64,000 nucleotides of DNA from Bdellovibrionales bacterium. Its GTDB lineage: Bacteria > Bdellovibrionota > Bdellovibrionia > Bdellovibrionales > UBA1609. The DNA lies in the NCBI GenBank assembly GCA_019695175.1, contig JAIBAM010000011.1, forward strand, positions 1 to 64,000. Direction: 5' to 3'. Within the stretch, counting starts at the first letter, position 1. Every line of letters begins with the position of its first letter. The position numbers and the translations under genes are program-made. The notes beneath the pieces are model-generated. The model did no database searches, was not told the DNA's origin, and was given only the letters and a program-made list of their open reading frames with translations. Shown piece after piece: positions 25,963-32,638 of this stretch.

Positions 25963-26355
25963 ATGACTCAGTGGAAAAGTAAAATTCAAAAAAAAATACA
26001 ACAAGGAATTCAGTCCCAAGCCCATGAAGCCAAGGCCAATATTGATTCGGCATTGTTGGAAATACGCAATCAATTTTGTAAAAATATGAGTCAATTGGAA
26101 AAATCTTCCGATGCCATTTTTAAAATCGCTACGAAGGTTCTTAGTAAAGTAAAAAAAGTCAGGAAAAATTTAACACAAAATCACCCGTGGTCCGCTAAAG
26201 AAACCCCTGGAACTTCTAAAATAGCCAAAACAATTGTGGTGCAACGACGTCAAAAGAACTCAGCAAAAAAAGTGACCAAGCAATTCAAAAAAATTAAAGC
26301 TGTGCCTTTGAAATCAAAAAAATTAAAGTCCTCACGAAAATTGAATGTGCATTAA
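25963..26355 (+). CDS. Lys-rich small basic protein
   Basis: A 130-residue protein with a helical N-terminal half (QSQAHEAKANIDSALLEIRNQF) and a Lys/Arg/Ser-rich C-terminal half (KSKKLKSSRKLNVH), like histone H1-type or nucleoid-binding tails. GGAAGGGG lies a few bases before the ATG. It may bind nucleic acid; this is inferred only from composition. It sits between a two-component system and queC with no overlap. Confidence 0.65.
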   Translation: MTQWKSKIQKKIQQGIQSQAHEAKANIDSALLEIRNQFCKNMSQLEKSSDAIFKIATKVLSKVKKVRKNLTQNHPWSAKETPGTSKIAKTIVVQRRQKNSAKKVTKQFKKIKAVPLKSKKLKSSRKLNVH

Positions 26356-26406
26356 CACTTCCTCCTTGTTTTTTTAAACAGAACAAATTTATTCTGAGGT
26401 TTCCCT

Positions 26407-27111
26407 ATGGGATCAAAAGAAAAAGCTGTGGTATTGTTGTCGGGGGGATTAGATTCTTCTTACAATCTTTGGTTGGCTTCTAAGGATTATGAAGTTGTTT
26501 TGGCTCTGACCTTTGATTATGGACAAAAAGCCTCTGTTGCAGAGGTGGTGAGTTCTGCAGCGCTATGCCAAAAACTCAATATATCTCACAAAGTAATAAC
26601 TTTACCCTGGTTTAAAGATTTTTCCAGGTCGGCGCTTACAAGTGAAAAAGAAATAATTCCTACGAAAGAAAAAGTAAAACTTGATGATAAAGAGAGGAGT
26701 TTAAGTACAGCCCGTCAGGTTTGGGTCCCCAATAGAAATGGAATTTTTTTAAATATTGCAGCCGGTTATGCAGAAGGATGGGGTGCCTCTACCGTGTTGA
26801 TTGGATTTAATAAGGAAGAGGCCCAAACTTTTCCTGATAACTCTTTGTCTTATCAGCAGGTTTTGAATCAGGCTTTAAAATACTCCACTGCTAGTGGGGT
26901 GCAAATAAAAAGTTTTTGTGGTGCCATGACCAAAGCTGAAATTATATCCCATGGTTTGAAAATGGGTTTGCCTTTGAATCTTTTATGGCCTTGTTATTTT
27001 TCAGGTTCCCATTGGTGTGGGGAGTGTGAATCTTGCCTGCGGTTTAAAAGGGCCTTGGAGGGGCAGAAAATAGAGCTTAGGGAAGCCCTACCCTGGGCAA
27101 CAAAAATATAA
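26407..27111 (+). CDS. queC: 7-cyano-7-deazaguanine synthase
   Basis: A 234-residue enzyme with the PP-loop SGGLDSS at residues 12-18 and the C-terminal zinc-binding cysteines (WPCYF...HWCGECESC). QueC converts 7-carboxy-7-deazaguanine, ammonia and ATP to preQ0, the precursor of queuosine in tRNA. It is somewhat longer in the middle (KEKVKLDDKERSL) than typical. Seven bases separate its stop from the upstream frame of the DUF366 gene, which belongs to the same pathway neighbourhood in other bacteria. Confidence 0.95.
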   Translation: MGSKEKAVVLLSGGLDSSYNLWLASKDYEVVLALTFDYGQKASVAEVVSSAALCQKLNISHKVITLPWFKDFSRSALTSEKEIIPTKEKVKLDDKERSLSTARQVWVPNRNGIFLNIAAGYAEGWGASTVLIGFNKEEAQTFPDNSLSYQQVLNQALKYSTASGVQIKSFCGAMTKAEIISHGLKMGLPLNLLWPCYFSGSHWCGECESCLRFKRALEGQKIELREALPWATKI

Positions 27112-27124
27112 ATTAAGGTTGTTT

Positions 27125-27694
27125 ATGAAAATTAAATGGATTGATTCGACTTTTTGTTATGATGGATCTCAACTTCGCTCCCATTATGCCTATTTGAATC
27201 ACGGGGTTTGTGGTGACTCTTTAATCGCTTGGAAGGGCCCTTGTCGAGTGGAGCTCGAGCACATGGTTGATGGGGAAGACAAACTTTTAAATTCTCAAAT
27301 ATGCGGCGATGAAATGATTCATTTTATTATGGAAGTTTTTAATGCCTCCTTGCTGGCGGGGGTCGCTTTGCAACGGTTGTTCTCCAATGTGGTTCGTGAA
27401 GTTTTAGTCGAATTAAATTCCACCAACAAGCAAGCCAAAGAGCTTCGTCGTGAGGGTGATGATCTTTATTTTGAAAATTTAAAGTTAAGCATTAGTATTG
27501 CCACGGTTTCACCACTTTCAACCTTGATTCATTTTGCAGTCAATGTGAGTCGTTTGGGAACTCCAGTTCCCACCCTGTCATTAAAGGATCTTGGAGTGGA
27601 TCCCAAAGTTTTTGCCTTAGAGGTTATGAAATCATGGCAACGAGAAATGGTGGATGTTATTTTTGCCACACAAAAAGTGCAGTGGGTGAAATAA
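27125..27694 (+). CDS. DUF366 family protein
   Basis: About 189 residues starting at ATG 27125, with AAGG six bases upstream (a TTG two codons earlier is in frame but less likely). The sequence fits DUF366: IKWIDSTFCYDGSQLRSHYAYL, IAWKGPCRVELEHMVDGED and EMIHFIMEVF. These proteins occur next to queuosine genes and have no proven activity. The position right after queC suggests a role in preQ0/queuosine metabolism. Confidence 0.85.
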   Translation: MKIKWIDSTFCYDGSQLRSHYAYLNHGVCGDSLIAWKGPCRVELEHMVDGEDKLLNSQICGDEMIHFIMEVFNASLLAGVALQRLFSNVVREVLVELNSTNKQAKELRREGDDLYFENLKLSISIATVSPLSTLIHFAVNVSRLGTPVPTLSLKDLGVDPKVFALEVMKSWQREMVDVIFATQKVQWVK

Positions 27695-27788
27695 TGCCAA
27701 AAAAAGAATTGGATTTGTTTTTTAAAAACGCTTTGATCTAAACATATTATTTTAATTTCAAAACAGCGCATAAGGGTGGGGGGATATC

Positions 27789-28937
27789 ATGTCATTTCGT
27801 TTAAAAATTTATTTTGTTAGTCTATTCATTTTAAATTATTTTAGTTTAAATTCCTGGGCCGTTGTCGATCCACCCGATCAATACGTGGTTTTGGCTTTCG
27901 ATGGCTCCAAATCATTATCAATGTGGGAGGAAACCCGGGAGTACTCCAAAAACAAAGGCTTTGTTAAATTTACTTATTTTATTAATGCGGCTTACTATTT
28001 GCGGGATGCTTATAAAAACGTTTATGAGGCGCCTGGTTTAGGCCGTGGACAGTCTGCCATTGGTTTTGGTGGCACTAAAAGCGATGTTCTTTCCCGATTT
28101 GTGCAAACCAATGGCGCCTATGATGAAGGTCATGAAATTGCAAACCACGCCGCTGGACACTTTGATGGCAGTAAATGGCAAGCAACTCATTGGAAGAGTG
28201 AGTTGAATCAGTTTTATGATATTTTATTTCGAATTTTTGACCACAATGAAATTAGTGAAAATGAAAGACCTCTTTTGTCATGGAAGTTGGGTCGTCAGGA
28301 TATTATTGGTTTTCGGGCCCCGCAATTGGGACGTAATTCAAGCATGTATGACGAGCTTCCTAATCAAGGAATTAAATATGATACTTCAGGAACAGCGGCT
28401 CCAAATCAGTGGCCGAAGTACGATGAAAAAAAAGATCTTTGGCTTTTCCCCTTAGCTGAAATAAATGTGGCTGGAACAAAAAGAAAAACTTTGTCCATGG
28501 ATTATAACTTTTATTATTTTCAATCGCAGGCACAACCGGAACCAAGTCGCAGTCAGGAGTTCGAAGAACAAATGTTTCAATCTTATATAAATTATTTTTT
28601 CAGTAATTATAATGGGAATCGAGCTCCGATCAATATTGGTCACCACTTTTCAAAGTGGAATGGAGGAGCTTATTGGCGAGCCATGCAACGTTTTGCTGAG
28701 TATGTTTGCGTGCTGAAGAATGTAAAATGCGTTACCTATTTAACTTTGGTAGAAGAGATGAATCGCATTAAAGGTAGTCCTGGTTTATTAGCTTCTTATC
28801 AAAAGGGAGAGTTCCAACATAGTAACTATCCCAATCCATTTGAACGACTGAGTTTGAGCCAAACTCCAAGTGTAGGTCCAGAGGTTGATGATTCCAAACT
28901 ATTACAAGCAGATCCTCCAGAAGCTCATGAGGAGTAA
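27789..28937 (+). CDS. Exported NodB-like polysaccharide deacetylase
   Basis: A 382-residue protein with signal peptide (...NSWAVV) and a carbohydrate esterase 4 fold: motif 1 VVLAFDGSKS, where the usual second Asp of FDD is Gly; the metal-binding motif HEIANHAAGH; and the GFRAPQLG motif. It ends in an acidic tail. Enzymes of this type in Bdellovibrio bacteriovorus deacetylate peptidoglycan of prey. The sequence suggests a metal-dependent N-acetyl hydrolase acting on peptidoglycan or another polysaccharide in the envelope. GTGGGGGG is a strong ribosome-binding site. The 3' end nearly meets the converging MFS gene. Confidence 0.85.
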   Translation: MSFRLKIYFVSLFILNYFSLNSWAVVDPPDQYVVLAFDGSKSLSMWEETREYSKNKGFVKFTYFINAAYYLRDAYKNVYEAPGLGRGQSAIGFGGTKSDVLSRFVQTNGAYDEGHEIANHAAGHFDGSKWQATHWKSELNQFYDILFRIFDHNEISENERPLLSWKLGRQDIIGFRAPQLGRNSSMYDELPNQGIKYDTSGTAAPNQWPKYDEKKDLWLFPLAEINVAGTKRKTLSMDYNFYYFQSQAQPEPSRSQEFEEQMFQSYINYFFSNYNGNRAPINIGHHFSKWNGGAYWRAMQRFAEYVCVLKNVKCVTYLTLVEEMNRIKGSPGLLASYQKGEFQHSNYPNPFERLSLSQTPSVGPEVDDSKLLQADPPEAHEE

Positions 28938-28943
28938 GTGGCT

Positions 28944-30182
28944 TTATAAGGACGGGATTGATAGTGAGTTTGTGGGGTTTTGATTTTTTTTGTACCACAG
29001 TACACTAGAAAGCGCTAAAAATCCCACTGTTATGATCTCAATAGAAAGTGTGTACCCCATGGTGTCGGCAACGAAGCCAATGGGAAATCCCATAAGGGGA
29101 CCGATACTGACAAAACAAAGGCCAATGACAGAACTAAGTCTGCCTCGAAACTCCTCTTGTACTTCCAATTGAATGGATACGGTAAGGGAAGCAAAGGTCA
29201 AATACATAAAGAATCCAGCAAAGGCCATGTCTACGGCGGCAAGACTAGCTGAGGGAGCAAAAGGGACTAAGATCATGGCCAGAGTTGCACCAGGAATTCC
29301 AATCAAAAGAGTTTTTAGTGGTTTTTTAGGTTGGATAAGAGTGAAACTTAAAGCTCCAGCCATAGAACCTAGAGCGGGTAAAGTGAAGGTATAGCCAAAT
29401 TGTTCTGCGTTGAGTGAAAATTTCTTTTGAATGTAAGTGCGAAAGACAACCAGCATTAGGGGGAACATAAAACTGATAGTTAAAAGTAATTGCATGACCA
29501 CGTAACGTAGGGGTGATTGAACTATGTATTTGATGCCATCGTAGAGGGCCTGCCACTGGCTTTGCATGACTTTTTTCATTTCACGAATGGGAACCAATTG
29601 AATTCCTGCGATCATAAAAGCCAATATCAGAAAGGTAATCCCATCAAACAGAAATACCAATGAGGGGCCATGCCAGGCCATTAAAATTCCAGCAATAAAT
29701 GGGCCAAGCATTCGAGACATGTGAAAGTTAGTGGAGTTTAAAGCGAGTGCTTGTTGAAAGTCCTGACGGGGAACAAGTCGAACCGTAAGGGCCTGATAAG
29801 CTGGAGCATCGAAGGCTGTCACAAGTCCATCTAAAAACCCAAAAATTAAGAGGTGCCAGTATTCGATATGGGACAGCTCAACTAAAGCTGCCAACCCTAA
29901 AACAATAAGTCCCAATAGAGTTTTGGTCCAAATCATTACCTTTTTTACATCGACTCGATCGATCAATACTCCGCCATGAAGGATTAGAAAAAGTCCTGGG
30001 GTAGCACTTGCTAATAATAATCCGCCCAGATCCGCTGCGGAACCATGATTGGAAAGGATAATCCAGGCACGAGCCAAATCCGAAGCCCAACTTCCTGTTA
30101 AAGAAAGGGTTTGTACAAAGAAAAATTGTCGAAAACTTTTGTGACGAAAAGGAGCTAATCGATTTTTTAAAAGTTGTTTCAT
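28944..30182 (-). CDS. MFS transporter (exporter type)
   Basis: A 412-residue membrane protein with about 11-12 hydrophobic segments, an initial FRHKSFRQFFFVQTLSLTGSW segment typical of MFS_3 (EntS-like) exporters, the AWIILSNHGSAADLGGLLLA region and DRVDVKKVMIWTK loop between segments 2 and 3. It most likely exports small organic molecules, but the substrate is not readable. It converges with the deacetylase gene (gap six bases). Confidence 0.9.
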   Translation of the reverse strand: MKQLLKNRLAPFRHKSFRQFFFVQTLSLTGSWASDLARAWIILSNHGSAADLGGLLLASATPGLFLILHGGVLIDRVDVKKVMIWTKTLLGLIVLGLAALVELSHIEYWHLLIFGFLDGLVTAFDAPAYQALTVRLVPRQDFQQALALNSTNFHMSRMLGPFIAGILMAWHGPSLVFLFDGITFLILAFMIAGIQLVPIREMKKVMQSQWQALYDGIKYIVQSPLRYVVMQLLLTISFMFPLMLVVFRTYIQKKFSLNAEQFGYTFTLPALGSMAGALSFTLIQPKKPLKTLLIGIPGATLAMILVPFAPSASLAAVDMAFAGFFMYLTFASLTVSIQLEVQEEFRGRLSSVIGLCFVSIGPLMGFPIGFVADTMGYTLSIEIITVGFLALSSVLWYKKNQNPTNSLSIPSL

Positions 30183-30336
30183 AGAGCTGAGTTGAGTCCG
30201 TATTAACGAATCCTATTATTGGGATTATTATTGGGATTATTGGGAAATCATAATAAGAATTATGAGACACTTTGACTTGATTTAGAAGCTTAATCTCGTT
30301 AGGTTCCCCAGGATTCAAAATTTAAGCGGAGGTTCA

Positions 30337-31260
30337 ATGACACCAAGAGTAAGAGAAATTTTAAGTTGGTATGGAGCTGAAAACCCTGGAGTCTTAACGA
30401 ACATGGCTCGAATGTTAAATCATGGCCGGTTAGCAGGTACAGGAAAGATGGTTATACTTCCTGTAGATCAAGGCTTTGAGCATGGTCCAGCCCGTAGTTT
30501 TTCTAAAAATCCAGATGGATATGATCCCTCCTATCATTTTAACTTGGCCATTGAGTCGGGATGTAATGCTTATGCCGCTCCCTTAGGATTTATTGAAGCC
30601 TGTGCGCGGGAGTATGCTGGTGAAATCCCTCTCATATTGAAAATAAATAATTCGGATAGTCTTTATAACTCCAAAGCAGGGCCTATTTCCGCACTGACTT
30701 CTTCTGTGGAGGATGCACTTCGTTTAGGTTGCGTGGGAATAGGATTTACGATTTACCCTGGAAGCCATTTTAGAAAACAAATGTATGAAGAAATTGCTCT
30801 GGCCACTCGTGAAGCCAAAAAAGCCGGCCTCGCAGTTGTTATCTGGTCCTATGCGCGTGGGGAACAATTATCTAAAGAAGGCGAAACCGCAATTGATGTG
30901 ATTGCCTATGCGGCGCAAATTGCCGCCCAGCTGGGTGCTAATATAATAAAAGTGAAACCTCCCTCGGCTCACATTGAGCAAAATGAAGCAAAAAAAGTTT
31001 TTCAGTCCCACTCCATTCGGATTGAAAAACTGAGTGATCGTATTCGACACGTCATAGAGTCTTCTTTTAACGGCAAAAGGGTGGTGATTTTTTCTGGAGG
31101 AGAAGCCAAAGGAACAGATCAGCTCTTAGAAGAGGTAAGTGAGCTCGCCTTAGGGGGATCTTTCGGAAGTATTATGGGTCGTAATGCATTTCAACGTCCG
31201 AAGGCTGAGGCTATTGAACTCTTACGAAGAGTCATGGATATTTATGTTGGTAAAACTTAA
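30337..31260 (+). CDS. fbaB: Class I fructose-bisphosphate aldolase (DhnA/FbaB type)
   Basis: A 307-residue enzyme of the archaeal-type class I aldolases: VILPVDQGFEHGPARSF near the N-terminus (substrate phosphate region), IKVKPPSAHIEQ carrying the Schiff-base Lys, and VIFSGGEAKGTDQLL and SIMGRNAFQRPKAEA near the C-terminus. It splits or condenses fructose 1,6-bisphosphate in glycolysis and gluconeogenesis. GGAGG precedes the ATG. The last codons overlap the downstream rhodanese gene. Confidence 0.95.
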   Translation: MTPRVREILSWYGAENPGVLTNMARMLNHGRLAGTGKMVILPVDQGFEHGPARSFSKNPDGYDPSYHFNLAIESGCNAYAAPLGFIEACAREYAGEIPLILKINNSDSLYNSKAGPISALTSSVEDALRLGCVGIGFTIYPGSHFRKQMYEEIALATREAKKAGLAVVIWSYARGEQLSKEGETAIDVIAYAAQIAAQLGANIIKVKPPSAHIEQNEAKKVFQSHSIRIEKLSDRIRHVIESSFNGKRVVIFSGGEAKGTDQLLEEVSELALGGSFGSIMGRNAFQRPKAEAIELLRRVMDIYVGKT

Positions 31261-32182
31261 CTATAGAGCTTTAAACTATGGAGTTTTAATCTATGGAGCT
31301 TTAAACTATGGAGCTTTGTTTTTATTTACTTTATTTTCCTTGGTAGGATGTCAACTAAGTCCTACTAAGGGGAGAGAGGTTTCAGCCTTTGATTCCAGTC
31401 TACTACTTAAAAATGCTTCCAGTAAGCTGCAGGTTGACAGTCAGACTGTAATTGTTGATGTGCGGTCTGCTTTTGAGTTTTCCCTTTCCCATTTACCGGG
31501 TGCGATAAATTTTAGATGGGAAGATTTTGCCGATGTAACCGGTCCGTTCAAGGGACATGTGACCCGAGATATTGCCAGTATTACGCGCCGCCTGGCTTTA
31601 AGTGGTATAGGACCTGAAACAAGAGTTTTGGTTGTGGGTAAAGGTCGTTCCGGTAAGGGGGAAGAAGGGAGGGTGGCTTGGTCGCTTCTCCAACTAGGGG
31701 TAAAGAATGTACAAACTGCAACCCTTGGAGCTTTTAAACTTGGTTTTCAACTCAATGAAACTGAGCTAAGACCTCGAGTGAGTCCATGGAAAGCTCAAGT
31801 GATTTCGTTTCTGGAAATTTCAAAAGCAGGACTTTTTAAAATTCAGAAAGAAGAGGGTAGAAAAACCCGTTGGCTAGATGTTCGCAGTGAAAAGGAATAC
31901 TTGAAAGAAGATCCAAGACGATTGGGTCATGAACTTTCTCAATTGGAGATCATAAATATTCCTTGGGATCAATTTTATAATGAAGAAGGGCGTCCCGATT
32001 TGACGTTGAGAAAGCGCTTAAGGCAGATGGGATGGAGTTGGTCTGATCAAATAATTGTAGTGAGTCATCACGGCATTCGATCCGGAGCCGTTGCTTTTGC
32101 ACTTTTGACCCTGGGATTTACCTCAACGGTTCATTTTTCTGGTGGTTACCAAGAGTTGTTTAGTTCTTCTTCTTCGCTTTGA
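31244..32182 (+). CDS. Lipoprotein with two rhodanese-like domains lacking the catalytic Cys
   Basis: A protein of 312 residues from ATG 31244. The signal contains four imperfect 15-base repeats encoding a recurring NYGAL pentapeptide (31258-31320), then a lipobox ending LVGC with Cys36. Two rhodanese folds follow (about 55-170 and 190-305: VIVDVRSAFEFSLSHLPGAIN and WLDVRSEKEYLKED). In both, the active-site loop lacks Cys: VGKGRSGKG in the first and VSHHGIRSG in the second. So it probably cannot transfer sulfur and may bind a ligand or partner at the membrane. The frame overlaps the end of fbaB. Confidence 0.8.
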   Translation: MLVKLNYRALNYGVLIYGALNYGALFLFTLFSLVGCQLSPTKGREVSAFDSSLLLKNASSKLQVDSQTVIVDVRSAFEFSLSHLPGAINFRWEDFADVTGPFKGHVTRDIASITRRLALSGIGPETRVLVVGKGRSGKGEEGRVAWSLLQLGVKNVQTATLGAFKLGFQLNETELRPRVSPWKAQVISFLEISKAGLFKIQKEEGRKTRWLDVRSEKEYLKEDPRRLGHELSQLEIINIPWDQFYNEEGRPDLTLRKRLRQMGWSWSDQIIVVSHHGIRSGAVAFALLTLGFTSTVHFSGGYQELFSSSSSL

Positions 32183-32254
32183 TTTTTAATGACGTGACTT
32201 TTAATTTGATTTTCAAACGGAATTTTTAACTAACTTAGAACTTGGCTCTTCCTA

Positions 32255-32554
32255 CTACTTTTTTTGAATTCTTGTTTCATGTAAAATATATTTAGCAAAT
32301 AAAAAAATTATAAGTGCAACAATGATAAAATCCAGTGCTGAACCTAGAACTTTACCGTAGAGAATTCCATTTATGCTTAATTTACGAATGTCATCAACTC
32401 TTGCTGCCTGAAGAGCCGGTTGAAAAAGAATGGGCATTAAAAGATCATTGACGAGGCTCGAAATAAATAAATTGAGTTTTTCTCCTATAATCACCGCAAT
32501 TGCTAAGCCCACGACCCCATATTGTTTTAAGAAAGCCATAAAATCTTTTAACAC
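32255..32554 (-). CDS. mscL: Large-conductance mechanosensitive channel MscL
   Basis: A 99-residue membrane protein, slightly short for MscL, with the family layout: N-terminal amphipathic helix (MLKDFMAFLKQYG), first membrane helix with VVGLAIAVIIGEKLNLFISSLVNDLLMP, an outside loop and the second helix (GKVLGSALDFIIVALIIFLFAKY). It opens under membrane tension to release solutes during osmotic downshock. Start at GTG 32554 with AGGAG five bases upstream on the minus strand. A C9 tract (G9 on this strand) lies about 33 bases before the start. Confidence 0.9.
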   Translation of the reverse strand: MLKDFMAFLKQYGVVGLAIAVIIGEKLNLFISSLVNDLLMPILFQPALQAARVDDIRKLSINGILYGKVLGSALDFIIVALIIFLFAKYILHETRIQKK

Positions 32555-32586
32555 AAGGACTCCTTTCTACGAGTCATTTATCACAG

Positions 32587-32595
32587 CCCCCCCCC
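32587..32595. repeat. C9 homopolymer tract upstream of mscL
   Basis: Nine C on the plus strand, G9 on the mscL strand, about 20 bases before the mscL ribosome-binding site and downstream of the FGE-lipoprotein stop. Confidence 0.9.
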
Positions 32596-32638
32596 TTTTT
32601 TATCATTAAATGAAGCGATTCTGATTAAAAGACAAGCC

